The notes beneath the pieces are model-generated. The model was not told the DNA's origin, ran no database searches, and saw only the letters and a list, made by a program, of their open reading frames with translations. Shown one piece after another: positions 7,929 to 14,324 of a DNA stretch of 16,798 nucleotides. The position numbers and the translations under genes are program-made. Origin of the DNA: Thermoplasmata archaeon (lineage in GTDB: Archaea > Thermoplasmatota > Thermoplasmata > Thermoplasmatales > Thermoplasmataceae); contig JAKAQT010000008.1 of assembly GCA_021819605.1 (NCBI GenBank), positions 1-16,798 of the forward strand. The letters are read 5' to 3'. Each line of letters starts with the position of its first letter. Position 1 is the first letter of the stretch.

Positions 7929-8729
7929 TTCCTTCTGGCCGTATTTTTTCTGGTACCTCATGGCAAAATAGGCACCTGCAAAATACAGTGCGATCATGGG
8001 CAGCGACATTACCATCATTGTGAACCCAAGCACTCCCGGGGAGAAGATCATTCCGAAAATCAGTGATCCAACGATTGCGTACCTCCAGTACTTGTACCAG
8101 GTTTCAGCCTGAACCATGCCTGATCTGGTAAGCCCATACATGAACACTGGAATCTCAAATGCAACTCCAAAGCTCACAACATACAGAAGAAGAAAGGATA
8201 CAAAGCTCATGACTCCCATGGTGGATTCGGCTCCAAGACCGATATTGAAATTGTGAAATATGGTGAAGAGCTCAGGAGCCACAAACCAGAGGCCCATTAA
8301 TGCTCCCGCTGCAAAGAGAAGGCTTGCCGGGACAGTTATCACCCTGATGAGCTCCTTCTCGCTCTTCTTGAGTGCAGGTCCGATAAATTTTCCTATCTGG
8401 TACACGATATTGGGCATTGCAAATATGAGGGATAAAAACAGGGCGGTGTATATGTTTGCTGACACCCCGTCAGTTGGCTTCAATACAAGCAGCTGGGTTC
8501 CATTGGGTATTATGTGTGCCTCCAGGAGTTTCAGGAACTGGGCAGGAATATTATGGTAAACATCAAATGTAATGAATGGGAATGTTACACCGAATATCGT
8601 CACCCTGTTTATGGAAAAAATCAGGAAGAATATGAAGAAGAATCCAAACACTTCAAGAATACGGACTAGGCGAAAACGCAACTCATCTATATTCTTAAAG
8701 ATAATTGGCAGGAATTCTTCGTCTGTCAT
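7902..8729 (-). CDS. tatC: Sec-independent protein translocase TatC
   Basis: Signal-peptide receptor of the Tat system, which exports folded proteins with twin-arginine signals. 275 aa, six predicted membrane helices. Family motifs: NIDELRFRLVR at the N-terminus (usual HLxELRxRL, with Asn for His), FIGPALKKSEKELI (the FxxPgLxxxE loop) and FGVAFEIPVF (FGxxFExP). The first extracytoplasmic loop (roughly residues 42-90) is longer than in E. coli, which is common in archaea. Start ATG overlaps the tatA stop by 4 nt (ATGA), so the two are coupled; no ribosome site is evident. Its stop lies inside the convergent crotonase gene. Confidence 0.94.
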   Translation of the reverse strand: MTDEEFLPIIFKNIDELRFRLVRILEVFGFFFIFFLIFSINRVTIFGVTFPFITFDVYHNIPAQFLKLLEAHIIPNGTQLLVLKPTDGVSANIYTALFLSLIFAMPNIVYQIGKFIGPALKKSEKELIRVITVPASLLFAAGALMGLWFVAPELFTIFHNFNIGLGAESTMGVMSFVSFLLLYVVSFGVAFEIPVFMYGLTRSGMVQAETWYKYWRYAIVGSLIFGMIFSPGVLGFTMMVMSLPMIALYFAGAYFAMRYQKKYGQKESNTVTEAL

Positions 8730-9031
8730 TGATCATTGAGCTTCAGTTTCTCAGCGATTTCTTTCGTAAGCTGTTCGTGGGTCTTGTTTGCAGGATCTAT
8801 TCCGAGATTGCGTGCTATCTCAGTATAATCTATAGCCTTGCTGGCATCAGCGGTTGCCGGTGCCGGATTCATGGCTTTCTTGATTTCATTCTCAAGCTCC
8901 ATCTGCCCGCGCTTGAATTCGCCTGAGGCTTTTCCAAGGTTCCTTGCGAATTCCGGGATCTTCTTGGTGCTTCCAAAAAGCAGGAGTATGACCGCCACAA
9001 CGATCAACCACTCTATGGGTGAATCAAACAT
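8726..9031 (-). CDS. tatA: Sec-independent protein translocase TatA/TatE
   Basis: Pore-forming partner of TatC. 101 aa: a short N-terminus, one membrane helix (WLIVVAVILLLFG), the FG hinge and an amphipathic helix (STKKIPEFARNLGKASGEFKRG), then a charged acidic tail with PAPAT linker. The tail (about residues 55-101) is longer than in many archaeal TatA and ends in helix-rich sequence. ATG at 9031 is chosen because a TATA-like box is centred 24-25 nt upstream (leaderless). A TTG at 9046 would add 5 residues, but it lies close to or before the predicted transcript start. A single TatA-type gene is next to tatC; no separate TatB is seen, normal for archaea. Confidence 0.9.
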   Translation of the reverse strand: MFDSPIEWLIVVAVILLLFGSTKKIPEFARNLGKASGEFKRGQMELENEIKKAMNPAPATADASKAIDYTEIARNLGIDPANKTHEQLTKEIAEKLKLNDQ

Positions 9032-9050
9032 AGAAATGTAATTCAACCTG

Positions 9051-9058
9051 CTTATTTA
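9051..9058 (-). promoter_or_regulatory. TATA box of the tatA-tatC operon
   Basis: On the minus strand TAAATAAG, centred about 24-25 nt from the ATG at 9031; a second AT-rich run (CTATAAAAGG, 9061-9070) lies just upstream. Spacing points to a leaderless transcript from the ATG at 9031. Confidence 0.5.
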
Positions 9059-9069
9059 ACCTTTTATAG

Positions 9070-9074
9070 AAAAA
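9070..9074 (-). terminator. T-tract after the peroxiredoxin operon
   Basis: Minus strand CACTTTTTCT, about 25 nt past the stop at 9099 and just before the tatA promoter. A T-run after coding sequence is the usual archaeal intrinsic stop signal; no stem-loop was seen with it. Confidence 0.35.
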
Positions 9075-9098
9075 GTGGTTCAGGTGCGCAGGCAGTTC

Positions 9099-9437
9099 TT
9101 ATTCAATGTCCAGCTGGACATCGTAGCCTATTTTCCTGAAGGAATCAGCATCTGCTTTAAGATCGTTAACGAGCGCATCTGGAATGGAGGCAAAGGATAA
9201 TGAGAGAACCCGTTTCGTGGAGTTAACGACCACAAACCCGACAGTCTTATCTTCCGGCATGACCTCATCCGTCCTGGAAAACTCCTCAATGAACTCCTGC
9301 AGGCCTTCTTCCACATAATCACTGGATAGCACATCCGCAAGGGCAACAAGTGATGGGCTGACATTTGAGAGATCAACGCAAATTACTGCGGGGTGTCTAT
9401 CCCCGACGGTAATGTTATACATGGCACAGAGAGTCAA
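9099..9437 (-). CDS. unknown 112-aa protein downstream of peroxiredoxin
   Basis: Not recognised. Soluble alpha/beta protein without membrane or signal segments: strand-like runs PAVICVDLS, TVGFVVVN and RVLSLSFASI alternate with helices, the last being DALVNDLKADADSFRKIGYDVQLDIE. Cysteines only near the N-terminus. It starts 4 nt after the peroxiredoxin stop, so the two are surely one transcript. Start is uncertain: TTG at 9437 has GTGAT a few nt upstream (over the peroxiredoxin stop); ATG at 9422 would give 107 aa and looks as good a protein start. The tie to peroxide defence is by position only. Confidence 0.72.
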   Translation of the reverse strand: MTLCAMYNITVGDRHPAVICVDLSNVSPSLVALADVLSSDYVEEGLQEFIEEFSRTDEVMPEDKTVGFVVVNSTKRVLSLSFASIPDALVNDLKADADSFRKIGYDVQLDIE

Positions 9438-9441
9438 AATA

Positions 9442-10056
9442 TCACGCTTTGACTCTTTTCAGGTACCAGCGTTCTGCACCCTCTTCCTTTTCTCTTGCAA
9501 GAGCGTCCTTGAGTGTGCTTGGAGCTGATGCGATCCCTTCTTTCCCCGGTTCCCAGTTGGCAGGTGTGGCCAGTTTCTTGTCCCAGTTGAACTGGAGGGC
9601 TTTTATGACACGTATTATTTCCCTGATGTTCCTTCCGGTTTCGGCAGGATAGTATATCATCCACCTTACAGTCTGGTTTGGATCTATTATGAAAACTCCC
9701 CTTACTGTTGTGCCCACCTTGGGATCAAGCAGATTATACTGGGTTGCAACCTCTCTCTCAAGGTCTGCAAGAACAGGGAATGGAACTTCAACCCCATACC
9801 TGTCCTTTATATCCTTGAGCCATGCGATATGGGAATATATACTGTCAATGCTGAGCCCTATAAGTTCTACTCCAAGTTTCTTGAACTCGTCATAGGACTC
9901 TGAAAATGCCATGAATTCAGTTGTGCATACAGGTGTGAAGTCTGCAGGATGCGAGAAAAGCAATACCCATTTTCCCTTAAAATTTGACAGGGTTATTGGG
10001 CCCTGAGTTGAGTTTACTGTGAAATCCGGTGCTTTCTGTCCTAATGTTACTGCCAT
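9442..10056 (-). CDS. 1-Cys (Prx6-type) peroxiredoxin
   Basis: Thiol peroxidase reducing hydrogen peroxide and organic peroxides in the cytoplasm. 204 aa. The active-site motif is HPADFTPVCTTEF: Pro37, Thr41 and peroxidatic Cys44, with the family arginine in TTVRGVFIIDP. Cys44 is the only cysteine, so there is no resolving cysteine in the chain; recycling would need an external thiol partner. The long C-terminal extension (LQFNWDKKLATPANWEPGKEG) is the Prx6 dimerisation arm with the usual TPANW. Start ATG at 10056 has GGTGAT 7-12 nt upstream and a TATA-like box further up, so this transcript has a short leader. The unknown 112-aa gene follows at once. Confidence 0.94.
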   Translation of the reverse strand: MAVTLGQKAPDFTVNSTQGPITLSNFKGKWVLLFSHPADFTPVCTTEFMAFSESYDEFKKLGVELIGLSIDSIYSHIAWLKDIKDRYGVEVPFPVLADLEREVATQYNLLDPKVGTTVRGVFIIDPNQTVRWMIYYPAETGRNIREIIRVIKALQFNWDKKLATPANWEPGKEGIASAPSTLKDALAREKEEGAERWYLKRVKA

Positions 10057-10061
10057 TTTTT

Positions 10062-10068
10062 TATCACC
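10062..10068 (-). promoter_or_regulatory. ribosome binding site of the peroxiredoxin gene
   Basis: TGGTGAT on the minus strand, about 6 nt before the ATG, matches the 16S tail. It is notable because the other first genes here look leaderless and lack such a site. Confidence 0.55.
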
Positions 10069-10085
10069 AAATAGTTATTGTTTTT

Positions 10086-10095
10086 TGATATATTA
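10086..10095 (-). promoter_or_regulatory. TATA box of the peroxiredoxin operon
   Basis: TTAATATATC on the minus strand, centred about 35 nt from the ATG at 10056, so a leader of roughly 8-12 nt holding the ribosome site is expected. Confidence 0.5.
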
Positions 10096-10115
10096 AATCG
10101 GCGAATGGTGCAATC

Positions 10116-11075
10116 TCACAATTTTTCTGCCAGGTACTGTGCAAAGTATGTTATGACCATGTCAGCTCCGGCCCTGAAAATCGATCCTATGGCCTCCTCT
10201 ATGGCATTTGCAGAGAGATATCCTGCATCGACTGCGTTCCTTATCATTGTGTACTCGCCGCTGACACTGTATGCGGCCAGGGGCAGTGAATATTTCCGCC
10301 TTGCCTTCCTTATGACATCAAGGTAGAAAAGGGCAGGCTTAACCATAATTATGTCCGCGCCCTCCTTCACATCCAGATCAATCTCCCTCATAGCCTCCCT
10401 TGAGTTCCGGGGGTCCATCTGGTAGCTCCTGCGGTCCCCGAAGCTGGGGGTCGATTCCGCCGCCTCACGGAATGGCCCGTAGAGAGATGAGGCATATTTC
10501 GCGCTGTAAGCCATTATTGGGATTCTCGAGTATCCGGCGTCATCCAGTGTCTTTCTTATCCTGCCTACCTGGCCATCCATCATGCCGCTTGGTGCTATGA
10601 GATCAACACCGGCCTCAGCATAGGTCTTTGCTATTTTCCCATAGGAATCCAGGGTGGCATCATTGTCCACATAATCGCCTCTGAGTACGCCGCAATGCCC
10701 ATGACTTGTATATTCGCACATGCACAGATCGGCAATTGTGATAAGGTCAGTTCTTTCTTTGCTGATGTCTATGGCTTTCTGGACAATGCCGTTTTCATCA
10801 TACGCAGAACTGCCCACATCATCCTTCTTCACCGGAATTCCAAAGAGCAGTATGCTCCTGACTCCGGAACTCTGAAGGGAGAGCAGGTGATCCTCAAGCT
10901 CTGATAGTGGATAACGGTATATGCCAGGCATGGACTTGATGGGAACCGCTTTTTTTGCCCCCTCATCCACAAAGACAGGCATTATGAGTTTTTCAGGCTT
11001 AATAGCACTCTCTGCAACGAGATCACGTATATTCTGCGAAGATCGCAATCTTCTGGGTCTTGATACAGGAAACAT
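10116..11075 (-). CDS. hemB: delta-aminolevulinic acid dehydratase (porphobilinogen synthase)
   Basis: Condenses two 5-aminolevulinate molecules to porphobilinogen, the second common step of heme and other tetrapyrrole synthesis. 319 aa, standard. Both Schiff-base lysines are visible: Lys193 in MAYSAKYASSLYGPFREA and Lys246 in DIIMVKPALFYLDVI. Cys118, Cys120 and Cys128 in DLCMCEYTSHGHCG form the zinc site of the Zn-dependent class. Start ATG at 11075 has a TATA-like box 25 nt upstream (leaderless). No other heme gene is adjacent. A perfect inverted repeat sits directly upstream of the promoter and could be a control site. Confidence 0.96.
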   Translation of the reverse strand: MFPVSRPRRLRSSQNIRDLVAESAIKPEKLIMPVFVDEGAKKAVPIKSMPGIYRYPLSELEDHLLSLQSSGVRSILLFGIPVKKDDVGSSAYDENGIVQKAIDISKERTDLITIADLCMCEYTSHGHCGVLRGDYVDNDATLDSYGKIAKTYAEAGVDLIAPSGMMDGQVGRIRKTLDDAGYSRIPIMAYSAKYASSLYGPFREAAESTPSFGDRRSYQMDPRNSREAMREIDLDVKEGADIIMVKPALFYLDVIRKARRKYSLPLAAYSVSGEYTMIRNAVDAGYLSANAIEEAIGSIFRAGADMVITYFAQYLAEKL

Positions 11076-11095
11076 GGATGGTCATTGCAGGCTGA

Positions 11096-11103
11096 GATTT
11101 AAC
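11096..11103 (-). promoter_or_regulatory. TATA box of hemB
   Basis: GTTAAATC on the minus strand, centred about 25 nt from the ATG, which implies a leaderless hemB message. Confidence 0.5.
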
Positions 11104-11106
11104 ATC

Positions 11107-11129
11107 TATGAGGTGGCAGTCACCTCGTA
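11107..11129. repeat. perfect inverted repeat upstream of hemB
   Basis: Arms GAGGTG (11110-11115) and CACCTC (11121-11126) around GCAGT, extended by three more pairs (one G-T) to 11107-11129. It lies 4-26 nt upstream of the hemB TATA box, i.e. about 32-54 nt before the ATG, a place where archaeal activators bind. It could also form an RNA hairpin if the + strand is transcribed. Function is not shown by the sequence. Confidence 0.55.
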
Positions 11130-11138
11130 TAAGATGCA

Positions 11139-11294
11139 ATGGAAATGAACAGGCACACCGCTGCATCCACCTGTGGGCAGATCACAGCCTGGCTTGAGAA
11201 CACTCAGCACATGAAGCTTTCACAATCCGCAACTGTTTTGAAAGAGCACACGAAAACTTGGAGGCAGAGGCAGTATGCAGTTGCTCAGGAATAA
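11139..11294 (+). CDS. possible 51-aa small ORF, doubtful
   Basis: The gap 11076-11377 is about 300 nt. Apart from the hemB promoter and inverted repeat it holds one open frame from ATG at 11139 to TAA at 11294 (starting MEMNRHTAASTCGQITAWLE, ending RQYAVAQE). Composition is protein-like, but there is no ribosome site and the nearest TATA-like run (GTATAAGAT) is too close to the ATG. No similarity recognised. A competing frame (from 11198 into the next gene, no ATG until 11330) overlaps it, so at most one is real. Confidence 0.15.
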   Translation: MEMNRHTAASTCGQITAWLENTQHMKLSQSATVLKEHTKTWRQRQYAVAQE

Positions 11295-11377
11295 GTACCA
11301 GATTATGTCCGAAATTGGACGCTGTTTTCATGGGGGCAGGTCCAGAATCTGCTTCAGGGATCAAACATATTTTTGAT

Positions 11378-11770
11378 ATGCATAACACTATCCTGTTGAG
11401 ATCATTGTATCAGTTACAGTCATCGGGAACTCTAGTGCTGCCATCCGAGAAGGTTAGCAAGCTGATAGAAGGGGCTGGAAAAGAAAACGACTGCTTTACC
11501 AGGGTCCGGCTTCAGGCTCTCTCATCAAAAGAGAATGTCTGCTTCACAGGGGAACCGGCAATAAGCTTTGAGATCAGTGGAAATCGGATTGCAGTCATAG
11601 CAAAGGCCAAAACAGAATTTATGCACGAGTCAATAAGAAGGCTCCTGGACATTTCATACTCGGTTCTAAGAGATCTTGCAATATGCACTCTGGACGACGC
11701 TTCATTCGATGTTTCAAAGCATTATGTTGAAATCAGGGAAATAGCAATTACTGCCATACGGGAAGAATAG
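11378..11770 (+). CDS. unknown protein, faint Pcc1-like pattern
   Basis: Not securely recognised. 130 aa from the ATG at 11378; the frame stays open back to 11198 and could start at TTG 11258 (170 aa) or ATG 11330 (146 aa), but the extra N-terminal part is cysteine-rich and looks less like coding sequence. No clear promoter or ribosome site decides it. The C-terminal half, SFEISGNRIAVIAKAKTEF followed by a helix MHESIRRLLDISYSVLRD, has the strand-strand-helix layout of the KEOPS subunit Pcc1 (FxLEGNxLxLxIxAxDxxxLRAxxxSxLR), yet the key LRA-like part is poorly kept, so this is only a hint. It stands alone, convergent with the ATPase gene whose stop is 24 nt away. Confidence 0.55.
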   Translation: MHNTILLRSLYQLQSSGTLVLPSEKVSKLIEGAGKENDCFTRVRLQALSSKENVCFTGEPAISFEISGNRIAVIAKAKTEFMHESIRRLLDISYSVLRDLAICTLDDASFDVSKHYVEIREIAITAIREE

Positions 11771-11793
11771 GAAAAAGCGTTCTCCCTTTGCTT

Positions 11794-13263
11794 TCACACA
11801 ATGTCGAAAAGTTTTATATCCGGCCAGTGGGATTTATCATATTCAGGAATGGCAGCGTAAGATATTCTGGGGGCTGAATTCATCAGCGCATAACCGCTCA
11901 CTTCCTTGAAATGGATGGCAAGATTTGAGTAATGGCTTATTTTTCCGTAATACTCGTCATCTGCTATTATTATGGTTGCTCCGGTGGGCCTTATGCCGTT
12001 TATGAGATTCACCAAGTCCCCGAAGAAGTCTGGGCCGTACGTGAACATCAGGAAATCCGTGGAAAAGAAATAGAGGTTTGGCCTGGATGACGATGACATG
12101 AAGAAATCTATGACGTCATTGGGAAAATCCTCCACAATGCTCTTTCCCTCAAGATTTATGACAAACGAGTTGGCCCTCTTGGACTTCTCGGCCGTTATGT
12201 AATGTTTCATGGTTTCAGGATCCATAACGTTAACAAGTATCCTTGAAGTCTCATAGCTGCTGGACGTGGCATCAATGACGCCGCGGCCTACTGAAATGGC
12301 ATTTTTTATGAGATTGTTCTTTACAAGGTTAACAACATCGTTGACCACGTTTGAATTGTCCTTCCTGTGAAACATTATTACAGATCCAAGGGGAATTGAT
12401 TTTGCCCCGGTTGGAGTAAGTTTGGGGAGGTCGGATGAATCAAGGGACACTTCAAATTCCTCATGGGGTTTCCCCGTCTCAACAGAAATACGGGTTTCAG
12501 GGTATATTATGAGGTTTTGCTTGAATGGATCAAACCGGCCATCCTTGAGTGTGTACAGGTAGACCGGCGTAGATCCCAGCGATACTCCCCTGAGCTTCTC
12601 CACGGTGGCCCGCCTCACAAGGAAATCCGCATCAACGTAGTAGTCCATTGATACAACGCCATCCGAAAAGTACTCCAGCTTCTGGTTCTCGTTGGCTTCA
12701 AGGATTGCAATGATATTTGCTCCGGATTTTTCCACAAGATCAGAATGTAAGACTGAAAAGAGCGTCAGGCTGCTCATGTCGTACTTCTCTGACAGGGCCT
12801 CCATGGAATCTATGACAATCAGGGGGTTATTCCCGTAATTTGCATCCACAAACTCATAGATGGATCTTATATCGGGCAGGAGATCGGTTATGTTGAGGAT
12901 CAGGCCCTTATTGAGTGAACTGGAAATCTGCCCCTCTTCGATCATTCTCTCAAGTTTCTGCAAGGAATCGGTGCTGACCGATGTGAGGTCTGACTGTGCC
13001 CCTCCTTCCCTGTTCTTTATGGACACGTCCTTGAGCCATGGGAAAGATTCAAAAAGAGAATCATCGGAAAACCTCGATGAGAGGTAGCAAACGGGAGTGT
13101 TTCCAAGGATACCCTCAAGGTATCCAAGTGCAAAAGTTGTCTTGCCTGCACCGGGTTTCCCCTTGATCACCAGTGATTTCCCGAATTTCTGGCTGAAGAA
13201 ATTGTCAAGTAATCCAATAAGTCCTTCCCTAGCTTTCAAGAATGCATCATCTCTCCAGTTCAT
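11794..13263 (-). CDS. GvpD/KaiC-like RecA-superfamily ATPase
   Basis: 489 aa. The N-terminal half is a RecA-type ATPase: Walker A GKPGAGKTT at residues 35-43, Walker B PLIVIDS with Asp152, and the KaiC-like strand RRATVEKLRG at 217-226. The start pattern (FFSQKFGKSLVIKGKPGAGKTTFALGYL) resembles archaeal proteins labelled GvpD P-loop domain. From about residue 285 a second, decayed RecA-like half is suggested: GSVIMFHRKDN in place of a P-loop, a strand NLYFFSTDFLMF, and ATIIIADDEYYGKISHYSNLAIHF near the end. No gas vesicle genes are present, so the gvpD name should not imply that role. Start ATG overlaps the upstream gene by 17 nt, so both act together. ATP-driven signalling or regulation is inference. 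Confidence 0.85.
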   Translation of the reverse strand: MNWRDDAFLKAREGLIGLLDNFFSQKFGKSLVIKGKPGAGKTTFALGYLEGILGNTPVCYLSSRFSDDSLFESFPWLKDVSIKNREGGAQSDLTSVSTDSLQKLERMIEEGQISSSLNKGLILNITDLLPDIRSIYEFVDANYGNNPLIVIDSMEALSEKYDMSSLTLFSVLHSDLVEKSGANIIAILEANENQKLEYFSDGVVSMDYYVDADFLVRRATVEKLRGVSLGSTPVYLYTLKDGRFDPFKQNLIIYPETRISVETGKPHEEFEVSLDSSDLPKLTPTGAKSIPLGSVIMFHRKDNSNVVNDVVNLVKNNLIKNAISVGRGVIDATSSSYETSRILVNVMDPETMKHYITAEKSKRANSFVINLEGKSIVEDFPNDVIDFFMSSSSRPNLYFFSTDFLMFTYGPDFFGDLVNLINGIRPTGATIIIADDEYYGKISHYSNLAIHFKEVSGYALMNSAPRISYAAIPEYDKSHWPDIKLFDIV

Positions 13264-14113
13264 TTATCTTTCTTGGGCTCCACTCATAGCAGTATCTTGT
13301 GATCTGTCCAAACTGGATGTGATCCATGGATTCCTCACCCAGGACAAGTATCAGGTATACTTCCTTTTCCATGGCGGCACTCTTTATTAATTCGAAGGAG
13401 CGTGCCACATCATAGAAGGAATGGTAAACTATCATCAGGTCAAAGATATCAATAAAAATCAGGTAAGTTGATCCCTCATTTATCCTCTTAATTATTGTAT
13501 CCACAATGAATGTAAGATTCACAGGCCGATTTCGTTGCGCCCCGATGGAATCAGTTACCCAGATGAAGTTTCTGTCATTGAGGATTTCCGGCATCTCCAT
13601 TCTCAGATTGAACCGTGAGACAACAAGTGATCTGTCCCTGTCGATATGCTTTGAGATGAGCATGGATGTGAAAAGGCCAGTGTTGTCTGGATTTGTGAAA
13701 TACGTGTTTCCAGGGTAAAGTCCATTCTTGGCCATATATATTGTGGTATCATTTATTGTCCTCAGTTTCCTGACCGTATGGCTTGAAAGAGCTTTCCGAA
13801 GGCGGTCCCGTGTCTCGTCAATGTTGTCAGGATCTACTGGCACTAGCTCTGATGAGTACTTTATCCGCTCATTAACTTCTGGAACGGACCTGTACATGAG
13901 TATGAGGAGGAATTCTCTTTTTTCGGTGAGGAATAGCTTTTCATCCTCACTGGGCATTTCCCCATCTACGAAATATATTAAAGTGGTGGGACTGGCTTCC
14001 TCCAGAATCCGGACGCTCAGTTTTTTCAGCAACTTGAATTCCATGCCAGTGGGAGCCATAAGCTTCGTGAGCATTTCCTCCTCGCTGCCAGACCCATCAT
14101 ATACAAGAATCAT
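13247..14113 (-). CDS. receiver-like plus DUF835-like protein, partner of the GvpD-like ATPase
   Basis: 288 aa from ATG 14113; a TTG at 14134 would give 295. Residues ~1-115 look like a CheY-type receiver: strand MILVYDGS, then TLIYFVDGEMP, where Asp50 followed by xxMP matches the phosphorylation-site strand, then FLLILMYRS and ELVPVDPDNIDE. The conserved lysine after strand 5 (usual KP) is missing (VPVDP), so phosphorylation is doubtful. Residues ~137-265 resemble DUF835: SLVVSRFN, NFIWVTDS, a helix, TYLIFIDIFDLMIVYHSF and YLILVLGEESM. ATG chosen because a TATA box is 27 nt upstream (leaderless). The gene overlaps the ATPase start by 17 nt. Possible sensor or regulator; domain calls are by eye. 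Confidence 0.78.
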   Translation of the reverse strand: MILVYDGSGSEEEMLTKLMAPTGMEFKLLKKLSVRILEEASPTTLIYFVDGEMPSEDEKLFLTEKREFLLILMYRSVPEVNERIKYSSELVPVDPDNIDETRDRLRKALSSHTVRKLRTINDTTIYMAKNGLYPGNTYFTNPDNTGLFTSMLISKHIDRDRSLVVSRFNLRMEMPEILNDRNFIWVTDSIGAQRNRPVNLTFIVDTIIKRINEGSTYLIFIDIFDLMIVYHSFYDVARSFELIKSAAMEKEVYLILVLGEESMDHIQFGQITRYCYEWSPRKINELER

Positions 14114-14136
14114 TGTCTCTAATTTAAAGTTCAAGA

Positions 14137-14144
14137 TTATTTAA
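14137..14144 (-). promoter_or_regulatory. TATA box of the DUF835-like/ATPase operon
   Basis: TTAAATAA on the minus strand, centred 27 nt from the ATG at 14113. This spacing is the main reason to prefer that ATG to the TTG at 14134. Confidence 0.55.
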
Positions 14145-14295
14145 TTTTTGCCATTGTGTCGTGCCATTTTCTCATGAAATCTTTCCTGAATTTCCACTAT
14201 TTTTAACATCTTGAACAGATATGTGCACAGGGGGATAAATAACAATCATGCCTCTATGTATCCGTGGTCTGCACCAGTTTAACACACAGGCACAA

Positions 14296-14303
14296 CTTTA
14301 AGA
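14296..14303 (+). promoter_or_regulatory. TATA box of mdh
   Basis: CTTTAAGA, centred about 25 nt before the ATG at 14325 (leaderless pattern). The 211-nt divergent gap 14114-14324 also holds a second TATA-like run (GATAAATAAC, 14234-14243) next to a perfect 8-nt palindrome TGTGCACA (14222-14229), which might be a second promoter or control site; no gene is seen in the gap. Confidence 0.5.
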
Positions 14304-14324
14304 TTGAATAAGTGATTTTCTGTC

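Noticed and set aside
8260..8559. 99-aa + strand open frame inside tatC
   Set aside because: Shadow of tatC, whose motifs and ATGA coupling to tatA are clear.
11182..11388. 68-aa minus-strand open frame upstream of hemB
   Set aside because: GTG start without ribosome site or promoter, overlaps other frames and shows no recognisable features.
11794..13263. Gas vesicle regulator GvpD
   Set aside because: Only the P-loop domain type is shared; no gas vesicle structural genes are nearby, so a gas vesicle role is not supported.
14248..14301. 17-codon ORF upstream of mdh
   Set aside because: Too short, no ribosome site and wrong distance from the TATA-like run at 14234-14243.
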